From Prorocentrum cordatum (Eukaryota > Sar > Dinophyceae > Prorocentrales > Prorocentraceae): 64,000 nt of DNA. Shown piece by piece: positions 33,386 through 45,045 of the stretch; the stretch's first letter is position 1, and each line of letters begins with the position of its first letter. The stretch covers positions 119,687 through 183,686 of the forward strand of contig CAUYUJ010015717.1 of the NCBI GenBank assembly GCA_963575745.1, read 5' to 3'. The notes beneath the pieces were generated by a model. That model was not told the origin of the DNA. It searched no databases and saw only the letters and a list, made by a program, of their open reading frames with translations. A program made the position numbers and the translations under genes.

Positions 33386-34541
33386 TTATGATGATGAGGC
33401 TTGAGGCTTGTCGCCATCATCACCACCGTCACCCATCATCATCTGACACCATCCGCGCGAGGCCCGGCGGCAGAGACAGGCATGGGAGCCCCGGCGGAAG
33501 CTCCGCGGCCCCCCGAGGGGAGGGGGGAGGGGAGGGGGGGCGGGAGCGCCAGGACGGCGGCGGGCGGCTGTCAGGGGCAGCAGGCGGGGCAGCGGGGCCG
33601 CGGGCGCCCGCACCGGCGTGCGAGGGCAGGGCCGGGCCGCCGCCCGCGGAGCGCGCTGCAGGCGGCCGAGGCGCGCGACGTTCAGGGGATCGGCGGCTCA
33701 AAGGTGGGGTCCTGGGGGATGGGGCCCTATGAGGACTCCTCAAGCAAGGCGAAGTCACCCCGGGACCCCTTCCCAACCTTCAGACCCCGTCCCTGAGGAC
33801 CCGATTGTTGAACCTCCGAAGGGAGGATGCTCGCGCTTCAAGCCTCGGGGCTTGCTGAACGGCGACGCATTTCGCCACCAGACGGCTGCGGCCACATAAT
33901 GCTGAGCGTGAAGCGATGCTTGATATGGTCGTGCAAATGCAAGCGAGGACCAGAGCGGGCAAATCGTGCCCCGCCAAATCTCTCTCGCGGCATGTGAGGC
34001 GGATGAAAACTCTGGTGCCGTTCCCGCCACTCCCATAACAGGGTCTTCGTTCTAAAGCACAGTCGGCATTGGCGGGGGAACGGCGGGCCGAGACAGCCGC
34101 CAAGCTCAATGCGCAGGGTTCATCTCGCGCCGATCGATCCGATTCGATGTCGATTTCTGCTGGCCCTCTCCGATTCGACTCCGGTGGTCCGACGATCCGA
34201 TGCAGCCCGATGCTTGTTTGGCGCTGTTGTGCATCCTGTCGCGGCCGACCTGAGTCGATTCCGACTCCGTGCCGATGCTGCCCGATTCGACGACGGTTCC
34301 GATGCGATCAAACTTGGGCGTCCAAGGACTCTTGCATCATTGCCCGTCGGTTGCTGAATATAGGTATTCTGGGAGTCCCAGGGTCCTCCAATCTACTACT
34401 TCAGGCGCCTCTCCACTTCAATCATCGCGTGAATTTTCCTTTCTCCTCTCGAGGGGGCGGGCGGACACCCAATCTGCTTCAACGCCATCCTGCTTCGCGT
34501 TTCTACCCGTTCCCTCCGACTGATGGGCACAGCGCATCCTT
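33386..34541. other. Spacer, no gene recognised
   Basis: 33,460-33,710 is GC-rich; 34,120-34,310 contains loose iterations of CGATTCGA. At 34,556-34,680 a short frame (HLLGACPGFEYYLPKGTCTI) has protein-like composition just upstream of the LINE relic and may belong to it. Confidence 0.4.
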
Positions 34542-37500
34542 ATGAGCGGGTCGCGTTGTGAACAAACAGCGCCACGAGGTCCGGCACATGCACCTGCTCG
34601 GCGCGTGCCCGGGCTTCGAGTACTACCTGCCGAAGGGCACCTGCACCATCTACCTCGCGGGAGCCCTGGGGGGGTCGAGGGGTCGAGCCTCCTCCTCTCT
34701 CCTTTTAATGTTTCCCTCCACTCCTCTCCTCCTCCTCTTCCTCCTCCTCCTCCTCTTCCTCCTCCTGCTCCTCCTCCTCCTGCTCCTCCTCCTCCTTCGC
34801 AAGAGATTGGGAATCAAGGCTCCGCCGCCTTTCACTTACCTGGGACCTATGGACCTGGGGGAGGAGTCGAGTGCGACGATGAGGAGGAGGAGGAAAACGA
34901 AGAGGACCCACTGCCTGAGGACGAGCCTGGAGCAGACCTAGTTCCACCAGCTGCTGATGAAGGGCTGGGCGAGAAGTGATCTTTGCGCAACAGGGAGGAG
35001 GTGTGGGACTCGATCGTTATCACCAATGACAAATGGTGGTCCAAACCTCCAGATTACGTGCGGGATTCGCACGCGTGGCATCTCATGGCTGACAGTGCTT
35101 TTTCTTTGGGACACCAATTTGGCAAGTGGGTCAGCAAGGTGGAGGATTTCAGTTTATTATTCGATGGCGAAGGTTTGGGCAAGGACGGCAAATCACAGCG
35201 TGGTAGAGGCATTGCCAGTTCGGCCAGGATCAACACAGTTGTGCCTTCTCCTCCTTTCACTCGGACACGGGACCCTGGGGTGGAATGGTGGGCTAAGATT
35301 GCCTTCTTGCTTGAGGAATTCGACAGGGCCACATCGAGACCTGAGGGGCGCGACGACTTTCGTCCCCACTTCCACCCTGGCCTCTTTACCGAGGAAAGAG
35401 AAGCAGTCTTGGTGCAGGAAGCTTCGTATGTTGAGTTCTGCCACGAATGACACCATCCGAAGGTACAAGGGGGACTGCAGCAATATTGCCAGCAGCTAGC
35501 AAAGGATGGAGTGTTACTCGCAGTACTTGGCGTTCTCGCAATGGGCGAGGAACAGTGCATAGCGGCGCCTGGCGAGCTATTTCGACTTATCAAGGATCAG
35601 CCTGCAGCGAAGGACGAGTTCGAGGACGGGCCGATCGTCTCCTCCGACCCGCTCACGGCGATGGATATCTGAGCGAAAGTTTGGCGAAAGAAGTGGAGTG
35701 ATTCTTCAGTGGATATTGAGACGGTGTCGCATCTCTTGAGCACAGCGCGCGACCGTTTCAGGGAAGTTCTTTTCCCTGTCTTCGACTTGGAGACGCTGGA
35801 GGAGGGCATCAGGAGGATGAAGGGCCCCTCGGCCAAGGGCATCGAACAGCTGGGTAATAAGGACCTGGCCTGGCTTCCAGAACAAGGCAGGCTGGGATTG
35901 GCGCAGTTTTTCAACAGATCGAGAAGGAGGTCGCTTGGCCATGGCAGCTCACAGTGGTCTTGGCGACACTCACGAGGGAACCACCTGGCGACGACGAGGC
36001 CATCGGGGTACTGTCCAACCTAGCGAGGTTGTGGTCTAGTTGTCGCGGTGAGTACCGTTGCCAGGGATGCAGCTGTTGCAGGACCGTCAGCCTTACGCGG
36101 GGCCCTGATGCGTTGCTTTGGCGAGACGGTGGCCCTATCTACGATTCAAGGAGGGCGCAGGCGGGTATGATGTGGGATATCGAAGGCTCCTGTGACGCTT
36201 GAAAGTGGACGTTATTGCTAGAATCAGGGTTGGAACGTGACTTTCCCCTTGGCATGCTGGCCTTGGAGATAATCCTGCACATGGGAGTCCGTTTCTTGCG
36301 CGACAGTGGGCATTGCTCCGACGCCATTATTCTTGAGCAGAGCATGGTTGCAGCCTTGGGAGGTGCAGTTGGTTTTTCAAGGCGCGCACTGTACAACGTG
36401 TTTGACAGAGTGGCCCGAGGTGCGCCAGGAGTGACTGCGCGGTCCTGGGTAGACGACGTTTCCCAGCGCGTGACAGGTGCGAGAGGGCCCTTGGTCTGGC
36501 CTTGCATGCGGGACTCACTGTTGCCAAACGCTGCTCCGATGCGGGATTGGTTATCTCGTCTAAATCTACCATCGTCGCCAATCGAGCTGACCTGGGGAAA
36601 GCTCTTCAGAAAGGTGTTGCCAAAGAAGGCTTCGCGGTCGCGATCGAGAGCGCCGCCGCGGACCTGGGCATTGATTGAGGCGCAGTTGGTTTTCAGCGCC
36701 CTAAGCAAGCGCATCGGCGACGTGGTGCTCGGAATCGGTTCAACCGTGCCAAGCGTTTTGCACGCGGGGCTGCTCGGGGGAAGATAGGGGCCAGGCTCGC
36801 TATGATGGGTGTCTTACTGATGACGGACTATTCGGACAAGGCGCTCGGCGCTGCCCCCTCAGTTATCGGCGGCTGGAGGAAGGCGCTCGGGCAGACCCCG
36901 GCTATGAAGTGGCCTGGCCGTCGCCGCGCCACCTCGCTGCAATTTCGCGCGGGGGGGGGGGGCCCGCAGCGCCAGATTGTGCACGGGTTGATAGAGTCCT
37001 GGATGTCCGTCATCTTCAAACCCGGGGTCGATCTGGAGTCGGCTCGTCGAACGTCGCGCGCGGCTGGAGGGCGGATCGACAACGGAGCGCAGAAAGACAC
37101 ATGGCGTGGTATCACTGGGGCGGTATCTGCTACGATCGCCACGCCAGTGGACATTGGCTGGGGCCCTGCCGGACCTCGGGCGTGGATCTCGGATGCCGGG
37201 GGGCGCTTCATGGCACCAGATAGTATCATTGGGAAAGGTCCCCAGGCTATGAGTGCCCGCGAGGACGCCATCTCGAACGCCATCGATAGGGCGCCTTGGG
37301 CCACGGCTTCGATGCACTGGAACGGCAAGGGCCCGCCTGCAGGAGCTGATCTACGCCATGCACGTCGGCAGCTCGCTTCCCTGGGGAAGAGAAGGGAACT
37401 TGGAGATGTCGGGTGCAATCGAAGCAGTCGCGACGGGGGCCTCTTGGACACGCAGCAGGATAGCCACCCTGAGTAGCAGCAAGCTGGACTCCACGGACTG

Positions 37501-37735
37501 CCAGAGATGCGCTTGTGGCGAAGATGAGGCGGATCTTCATCGCAGCTGGTCATGTTCTTGCAATGGGTTCTTTTCTACCATCTCACAGACACTTGTCCGT
37601 CGTGCTCATGGCCATTATGAAGGGCTACCTTGCCTCTGGCTTCGAGTGATGTGTCCTTGGTCTTGGACGCAAGTGGATGAGCCGACTGACGCGCCGTTCG
37701 ACGCGGCTTCGACGGATTGGGTGGTCGTCGAAACC
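34542..37735 (+). pseudogene. Non-LTR (LINE-type) retrotransposon RT relic
   Basis: One frame runs from 34,542 to about 35,915, interrupted only by three TGA codons (34,977, 35,448, 35,670). It has an acidic N-part, WSKPPDYVRDSHAWH, then LRxxK-type RT fingers (MKGPSAKGIEQLGNKDLAW). A one-base shift near 35,918 restores LTVVLATLTREPPGDD and SNLARLWSSCRG, followed by a motif A-like MMWDIEG, a fourth TGA (36,200) and motif C SWVDDVS (36,443-36,463). After another shift at about 36,790 come IGWGPAGPRAWISDAGG and a Cys/His knuckle CQRCACGEDEADLHRSWSC (37,500-37,560), typical of LINE C-termini. No apurinic endonuclease domain was found. The copy is dead. Confidence 0.7.
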
Positions 37736-38706
37736 AAGTGCCCTAGCCAGCCCAACCGGCCAACCCAACCAACCAGCCACCCAAACAACTCAACCGGCTC
37801 AACCAGCCCAACCAGCCACCCCGCAACCCCAGCCAACCCGCCACCCCGCCAACCCGCCCACCCCCGCCGCCTGCCCTCCGTCACCGTCGAGAGGGGGGGG
37901 GGAAGCGTTTCTTACAAGCGAAACCGCAAAAATCACCCTCCCGGGGTCCGGCGGGGCAGCGGGGGGAGGGGAAATCGCGCCGTACTAATGGGGGAGCGGA
38001 ATTCGCGCCCGAGGTGCCCATAGACGATTTGGGGCTCCAAATGCGACACTCTGATCACTTTATTCCCTTTCACCGCGCTCCCCTTCTCAACGGAAAGGCC
38101 CCCGCCCGTGAAACAGCCGTCATTTTCCAGCCCCCGCGAGAGGCTTCTTAGAGGCCCCCACAGGCTCCAGGGGGGCCCATGGCGGCCTCGGGAGTGCCTT
38201 GGAGACCTCCGGAGGGCCCCAGGAGGACCCACTCTGCACCGCGCCCCCCTTCTCAACGGAAAGGCCCCCATGCGTGACATTGTTTTCATCGTTCCGCCCC
38301 CGCGAGAGAGTCGGAGGCTCCAGGAGGGCCCATGGCGGCCCCGGGAGAGCCCGCGAGATCTCAAGAGCCCCCCCGAGGACCCCATTTGAATTACACTCAG
38401 GGAGCTCCAGAGGGCCCAGGAGGCTCCAAGAGGCCCCAAGAGGCCCCGAAGAGCCCAAACAGGCCACAGGACCCCCAGCACGCTCTAGGAGAGCCACGGC
38501 GACGCCAAGAGGCTCCAGGACGGGCGTCATTCCCTCTCCTCCTCCTGCTCGTCGTCGTCATCCTTCTCCTCATCCGTCCTACTTCAAATCCTTCCTGAGG
38601 CCCTCTTCCTCCTCCTCCTCCTCCACTTTCTCCTCCTCCGCCTCCTCCTCTTCCTCCTCCTCCTCCTCCTCCTCCTACCTCATCCGAAGCTTCGATGGCT
38701 CCGATA
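37736..38706. other. Low-complexity spacer: CAACC run and periodic GAGGCTCCAGGAGGCCCC block
   Basis: 37,740-37,870 is a CCAACC-type run. 38,100-38,510 is a degenerate periodic block (GGCTCCAGGAGGGCCCATGG repeated at 38,165 and 38,315) resembling the 15-bp blocks. 38,590-38,680 is TCC-rich. Confidence 0.6.
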
Positions 38707-38764
38707 GCGCCGTGCGCGAGATCCGCCTCCCCCCCATCCGCCCCCCCCCCATCCGAGAGCCTCA

Positions 38765-39403
38765 GGGGTGGACGTCTGGCGGGAAAAAAACACGAGTGGA
38801 GGAGGAAACAACACGACGCTTGGTTTCTACCCCCGTGAGGGGCGCTACAGGGTACCAACTTTCCAGGTCCTCCGCGAACCTGCCTTGGATGACAAACTGT
38901 CGCGTTCCCGAGATGGCGGCATTCTCACGAAGCAAACCATCAACAGGGGAGAGTCGACGGCTCTGCTCAGGGCGGTGGAGGATATCTTGGGGCTTGGCGT
39001 GCCCATCACCTTTGTCGCGGACTCGGGGGTACGCCGTGAAGGGCTTAGCCAAGCTCAACGCAGGTCGGCTTCCGACGACCAACCTGGGCCTCTGGCTAAA
39101 GCTGAAGCAGATGCTGATGCCGCACCAGACACTGTTCAGCGTGGTCAAACTCGAGAGACACATGACAGTTGAAGGGGCGGCGAACGCTGGAACCATGGTG
39201 GAGCACTACCCGGCCAATGCTATGGCTGATGAAGCGGGAGGTTTTGGGGTTGAGACGTGCGCGGTACCAAATGCGGCGGTGGCGGCAATGGAGCATGCCG
39301 AGGCGATCGGCAGAGCAGCACGGAAGCACTTGGCCAAGGCCTTCTCGGCAGCTGCGGAGGCAGAGCCGAAGAGGCTGCGCCCAACGCGTTCGATGGCAGT
39401 CCG
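38765..39403 (+). pseudogene. LINE RNase H domain fragment, copy 1
   Basis: The first frame (38,768 on) reads SRDGGILTKQTINRGESTALL and GLGVPITFVADSG, like the start of a LINE-encoded RNase H with its conserved Glu and Asp. After a shift near 39,025 it continues GYAVKGLAKLNAGRL, LWLKLKQMLMPHQ and NAMADEAGGFG, the last part equivalent to the GN..AD end of RNase H. It ends where the minisatellite insert begins. The copy at 41,565-42,170 is about 95% identical by eye and lacks about 23 bp near 41,840. Confidence 0.6.
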
Positions 39404-40585
39404 TTTTTTTCCCAACCATCCTGTGGTGTTGGGTCCTCGTTTTGAAGAGACGGTGCCCCGCGTTCCTCTCCTCCTCCTCCCCCTCCTCCCTCTTCCCATT
39501 GTCATCATCATCGTCGTCGTCGTCGTCGTCGTCGTCATCATCATCGTCAGCATCATCATTATCATCGTCATCGTCATCGTCACCCACGCCCATTTCGGCA
39601 CACCCCTCATACGCTTCGTGGCCCCATAGGGAGCTCCACCGAAGGCCCCAGTGGCAGGGTCCGCATGCCTCCCCATTACCCATTTCGGCACACCCCTCAC
39701 ACGTTTCGTGGCCCCATAGGGAGTTCCACCGAAGGCCCCAGTGGCAGGGTCCGCATGCCTCCCCACCACAAATGTCGGCACACCCCTCACACGTTTCGTG
39801 GCCCCATAGGGAGCTGGAGCTCCACCGAAGGCCCCAGTGGCAGGGTCCGCATGCCTCCCCACCACAAATGTCGGCACACCCCTCACACGTTTCGTGGCCT
39901 TATAGGGAGCTTCACCGAAGGCCCCAGTGGCAGGGTCCGCATGCCTCCCCACCACCCATTTCGGCACACCCCTCACACGTTTCGTGGCCCCATAGGGAGC
40001 TCCACCGAAGGCCCCAGTGGCAGGGTCCGCATGCCTCCCCACCACCCATTTCGGCACACCCCTCACACGTTTCGTGGCCCCATAGGGAGCTCCACCGAAG
40101 GCCCAGTGGCAGGGTCCGCATGCCTCCCCACCACATATTTCGGCACACCCCTCACACGCTTCGTGGCCCCATAGGGGGCTCCACCGAAGGCCCCAGTGGC
40201 AGGGTTCGCATGCCTCCCCACCACCCATTTCGACCCCAACACCCATGTCGGCACACCCCTCACACGTTTCGTGGCCCCATAGGGATCTCCACCGAAGGTC
40301 GGGGGGAGCTTGAGACTCTGGTGACACATGCGTTGGCACGTCTGGGTGGCTATCGGGTGGCTGGAACCGTTGGGGTAATCCGTGGAGAATGGGCTGTGGA
40401 AGTTGCTTATGAGGGCCCTGCCACTGGGGCGCCCGCCATCTCCTGCCCGCGCTGCCCTGTGCCTCGTCCAAGCAGTGGCGCGGTGCCCATGAGAAGAGGG
40501 GCCTGGTTTGCGTGCCCCCTCCTTCGTCTCATACCCGCGCGGACTTGCAGCTGCATATGATTGTCCTTCGCCAGGCTAATTTTCA
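39404..40585 (+). repeat. 90-bp minisatellite element, copy 2 (leader, about 8 units, trailer)
   Basis: The leader (39,404-39,463) matches 769-826. A pyrimidine/TCA tract follows (39,464-39,583), then 90-bp units with GTGGCAGGGTCCGCATGCC (39,590-40,300) and a 250-bp tail ending GCATATGATTG...CCAGGCTAATTTTC. It interrupts the LINE fragment exactly where copy 2 of the duplication has (TA)n. Confidence 0.85.
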
Positions 40586-40994
40586 GCGCAAGGTCACGAT
40601 GTCGGAGCACCAGGTATACATTGGTATGGGGGCGGCGTTCCATTGTTCTGCGTGTGGTTGCGGAGCTAGTGGTCGGAAGCTGGATAAGTGCTTGGAGACG
40701 CCCAGTTTGGGCGGTGTTGTCAAAGGCAGTACTCAGCGAACTGGAGACGTTGGAGTGTTGGTGCAAGGAGTACCGATACACGTATCTCATTTGTTGGGTT
40801 ACTTCAGTGGTCTGCAGATCCACGCGCGCTTGACGTGCGGGTGTGTCGGCAAGCACTTCTTGAGAGGACTTGCTGATGAGTGTGGCGGACATTTTGGGCA
40901 CTACGGATATAAGAATCTGGGCAAGCTGGCGCGTAGCAGTTTCCCGAAGGGACGTGTTCATCCAGCTGCTACTTATACTTTCCGAACATGTTAG
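40512..40994 (+). pseudogene. LINE C-terminal Cys-rich segment, copy 1
   Basis: The frame reads HQVYIGMGAAFHCSACGCGASGRK... with a C-x2-C and a further Cys 10 residues on, like the zinc-knuckle that ends many LINE polyproteins. It then has GLADECGGHFGHYGYKNL. The second copy (42,256-42,670) is near-identical. It is separated from the RNase H part by the minisatellite insert. Confidence 0.45.
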
Positions 40995-41279
40995 CCATAT
41001 GGAGGCTACTGTGGCTTGCATGGTGCAAGGCCTCCTTTTTCGAGGGCGGCCTCGGCGTGCATGCATTGCGGGGGGGGGGGGCCTAATGGGGCCCCAGTCA
41101 GGTGCATCGTCGAGGCGTTTTTATTCCTGGGGGTGGTCCCTCCTGGGGCCCCAGGTGGCAGCCGCGGCTGAGCGGCTGCCTGTCCTCCCCCCTCCGCCCT
41201 TCCTCGCCCGCGCGTGTCTCAGCCTGGTTTCATATGGCTTCGGCTTCGGAGGAGAGGCGCTCACGGCCCGCGGAGTACT

Positions 41280-42167
41280 AAGCGCCGTGCTCGAGATCCG
41301 CCTCCTCCCCATCCGTCCTCCCTCCTCCCTCCTCCTTCCCCCCTCCCTCCTCCCTCCTCCCATCTCTCGGGAGCGTCGCAAAGAGGCCCTCCGAGGAGAA
41401 TTTCACGACAACAAGAGCGCCGACCCGATGAACAAACACCACGTCGGGGTTCTGGGAACGGAGTCGAAGACGAAACCTCGAATAACGTAGTCTTCGATGT
41501 TCGGGGCATGTTTCTGACCATTTGCGAGCCTTGTTGACATTTCCGAGAGCCTCAGGGGTGGGCGTCTGGCGGAAAAACACGAGTGGAGGAGGAGACAACA
41601 CGACGCTTGGTTTCTACCCCCGTGAGGGGCGCTACAGGGTACCAACTTATCCAGGTCCTCCGCGAAACTGCCTTGGATGACAAGATGTCGCGTTCCCGAG
41701 ATGGCGGCATTCCCACGAAGCAAACCATCGATAGGGGAGAGTCGACGGCTCTGCTCAGGGCGGTGGGGGATCTCTTGGGGCTCGGCGTGCCCATCGCCTT
41801 TGCCGCGGACTCGGGGGCACGCCGTGAAGGGTTTAGCCGACGACCAACCTGGACCTCTGGCGAAAGCTGAAACAGATGCTGATGCCGCACCCGACACTGT
41901 TCAGCGTGGTCAAACTCGAGAGACACATGACAGTGGAAGAGGCGGCGAACGCTGGAACCATGGTGGAGCACTACCCGGCCAATGCTATGGCTGATGAAGC
42001 GGGAGGCTTTGGGGTTGAGAAGTGCGCGGTACCAAATGCGGCGGTGGCGGCAGTGGAGCATGCTGAGGCGATCGGCAGAGCAGCACGGAAGCACTTGGCC
42101 AAGGCCTTCTCGGCAGCGGCGGAGGCGGAGCCGAAGAGGCTGCGCCCAACACGTTCGATGGCATTCC

Positions 42168-42257
<90 letters not shown>

Positions 42258-42986
42258 CGCAAAGTCACGATGTCGGAACACCAGGTATACATTGGTATGG
42301 GGACGGCGTTCCATTGTTCTGCGTGTGGTTGCAGAGCTAGTGGTCGGAAGCTGGAGAAGTGCTTGGAGACGCCCAGTTTGGGCGGTGTTGTCAAGGGCAG
42401 TACTCAGCGAACTGGAGACGTTGGAGTGTTGGTGCAAGGAGTGCCGATACACGTATCTCATTTGTTGGATTACTTCAAAGTCTGCAGATCCACGCGCGCT
42501 TGAAGTGCGGGTGTGTCGGCAAGCACTTTTTGAGAGGACTTGCTGATGAGTGTGGCGGACATCTTGGGCACTACGGATATCAGAATCTGGGCAAGCTGGC
42601 GCGTGGCATTTTCCCGAAGGGACGTGTCATGATTACGAGCAAGACGCCCAGTACCAGCAGCTTCTAACTTTCATCCAGTTGCTACTTATACTTTTCCGAA
42701 CATGTTGGTCATATGGAGGCTACTGTGGCTTTCATGGTGCAAGGCCTCCTTTTTCGAGGGCGGCCTCGGCGTGCATGTATTGCGGGGGGGGGGCCCTAAT
42801 GGGGCCCCAGTCAGGTGCATCGTCGAGGCGTTTTTATTCCTGGGGGTGGCCCCTCCTGGGGCCCCAGGTGGCAGCCGCGGCTGAGCGGCTGCCTGTCCCC
42901 CTCCCTTTGCCCTTCCTCGCCCGCGCGTGTCTCAGCCTGGCTTCGGTTTCGGAGGAGAGGCGCTCACGGCCCGCGGAGTACTAATA
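41280..42986 (+). repeat. Tandem duplication unit 2 (LINE fragment with (TA)n)
   Basis: RNase H fragment at 41,565-42,170, (TA)n at 42,171-42,254, Cys-rich segment at 42,256-42,670, 3' part to 42,986. It has about 180 bp (41,360-41,543) not present in unit 1. Confidence 0.85.
42171..42254. repeat. (TA)n microsatellite, about 42 units
   Basis: An uninterrupted TA run exactly where unit 1 of the duplication carries the 90-bp array. Confidence 0.98.
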
Positions 42987-44628
42987 CTCCTCCTCCTCCT
43001 CCTCCTCCTCTTCCTCCTCTTCCTCCTCCTCCCCCGTCCTTCGAGGAAACGATGCGGAGGCGAGGAGGCAAGGGGGCAGCGGGGAGGAGGGGAAGAGGCG
43101 GGAGGAAAAAAAGGGAGGAGAGGAGAGGAGCAGGAGTGCCCAGTTGAAAACGTATTCCCAGCACCGGAAGGCTGGGAAATATACGATCTCCAGATGGTTG
43201 TTGCATTTGCTGATGCGCGGGGGGGGGGCTGGGTCCAGTTCCTCTGGCAGCAGGTCAGTACGGCTGGCGTCGTGCACGGATTGTTGCCAGGGCAGAAGCT
43301 GGACCTCGAGGGAGAGGAAGAGGAAAAGGAAGGGAGAACGGCTCCCTTCGCAGCGGCAGATCAGTGCTTGTGGCCCCTGGAGCCCTCTTGCCTCTTGGCG
43401 GGCGAGGCGCGGTATGAGATGAACGTTTCCGCCATCGGGGACGCTTGTGGCAGGGCGACTGGACAATTCGTATTTTCACGTGCCGCCGTGGGGGTATTAT
43501 AAGCTCTCCAGCCGCGCTGGGACAGTCGTCCCAAGGGCTGAAACGTATGTTTCACACCACTCTCTCTTCGTCCGCTCAATTCCTCGCCGCGTGACTCCTG
43601 AAGCTGTCGACCCATCCCCATGGATGGGTCTTTCGTCCCAGGTCGCTGATTCCAGGCCTTCCCGAGATGGGGGCTCGAGTAGGTGGGGTCGGAGGATCGT
43701 GCCGCATCTCCTTTGCATCAGCGACTCGGCGCGACCCAGAGCCAGAGTTTCTCCATCCCGATGTTTCAGACGCATCGGCGATGCGGCGCGATTCTCACCA
43801 TCTGCCCCCGCCCCGCTTCGGAGGCCACTGCTGATGGCCCCAGGGCCCAAGAACGGCCCCCCCGAGGCCAGAGGCCGGAAGAACCGCCGCCTCTGTTCTG
43901 TTCGAGGCCTTGGACGCTCGGGCGCCCCTCTCCCGGGGTGCCTTCGGGACAGCATTTCGAGGCGAACCCAGCCAGAGCCACGAGGGGCCCCAGGGCTGCT
44001 CCCTTCTGAGCCGGTCCGGCATCCGAGCCGCTCCTGAGCCGGCTCGGCGCCGACCGGGACGCCGAACGGGCTCAATGTGGACGGGGTGGTGCGAAGTTGG
44101 CCCGTTCCGCAGCCGAGTGGGCTCCATTCCCTGTGCGTCCAGCGGCCGGCGGGGCTCAGACGCCGCACGGGCCCGGGGAAGGGAACCCGGGCGCTCCTGA
44201 GGTCCACGGCGGGGGGGACGCGCCCCCAGCCGAGCTTCAGCCTCTGACGTCCGATGGGCGAGGCCCCCTGTCTCGAGGCGCCCTCCGGCAGGAGCTCGCA
44301 CCGGGCCGCCGCGGGCGGACCGAGAGGATCGGGGGCGGCAAAGAGGGGGGTGATGACTAAGGGGGGGGGATCTCATGGCGGGGGCCATGATATTCCTCCA
44401 GATTTCATGGCGCCTCTTCTTATTTCATTACGTCCCTGGACCCCCCGCTTGGCCGCGCACATGCCGCCGGTCATGATTTGCACCCCCCCCTCTTGGACCC
44501 CCCCCTCTTGGCCGCTCCCGAGAGGCCGGCTGGCAGACCTGCGTCGCGGACGGCTCGTCGGGCGCGTCGTCGCAGGCCGCCCAGGCGCGCGGCGGCGCTG
44601 CGGCCGGCAGCGTCTTCTGGGACGAGGC
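42987..44628. other. GC-rich spacer, no recognised gene
   Basis: TCC-rich at 42,986-43,035 and GAGG-rich at 43,060-43,135. A frame at 43,143-43,500 (ENVFPAPEGWEIYDLQMVV...) has protein-like composition but no family match and no convincing splice sites. 44,340-44,520 has G and C homopolymers. Confidence 0.4.
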
Positions 44629-45045
44629 CGTCTGCCGTGTGTTGCCGCCCAGGGGGGATGTATTCAGCACCAGGGGGGCGGTCAGGGGGGGGGAGCGGTT
44701 CGGGGTGGGACCGAGAGTCATGATTGGTCGGATGGCGGGGAGCACGCTCAGACTCGAAGAGTCGCGCGGTGGGCGTAATTTTGTCGCGCGGAGGGATATT
44801 TATCAACGGGGGGGGTCCAGGAGAGCAGCCGAGGGTCATGATTGGTCGGACGACGGGAGGCGCGCTTAGGCTCAAATAATCGCGCGATGGACGCATGCGA
44901 GCCCTGAGGGGTATATTTATCAACTGGGGGGGTGCAGTAGGGGAATGGTTCGAGTTGGAGGGAAGCGCGTTCAGACTCGAAGAATCGCGCGATGGACGTA
45001 TGTCGCCCGCAGGGATATATTCATCAACTGGGGGTCGGACCAGGT
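44629..45045 (+). repeat. Degenerate tandem repeat of 105-145 bp, four units
   Basis: The landmark AGGGATATTTATCAAC + G-run recurs at about 44,651, 44,795, 44,911 and 45,015. TCAGACTCGAAGAATCGCGCG and ATGATTGGTCGGA lie between. The units are AT-richer at the landmark. No coding evidence. Confidence 0.75.

Larger units (their letters stand above)
38707..41279 (+). repeat. Tandem duplication unit 1 (LINE fragment with 90-bp array)
   Basis: The unit starts with AGCGCCGTGCGCGAGATCCG, and the same start (AGCGCCGTGCTCGAGATCCG) opens unit 2 at 41,280, so the two lie head-to-tail. It contains a LINE RNase H fragment, a 1.18-kb minisatellite insert (39,404-40,585), a Cys-rich LINE segment and a 3' part with GGGGGGGCCTAATGGGGCCC. 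Unit 2 (41,280-42,986) has the same flanks but a (TA)n run at the insert position. Confidence 0.85.
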
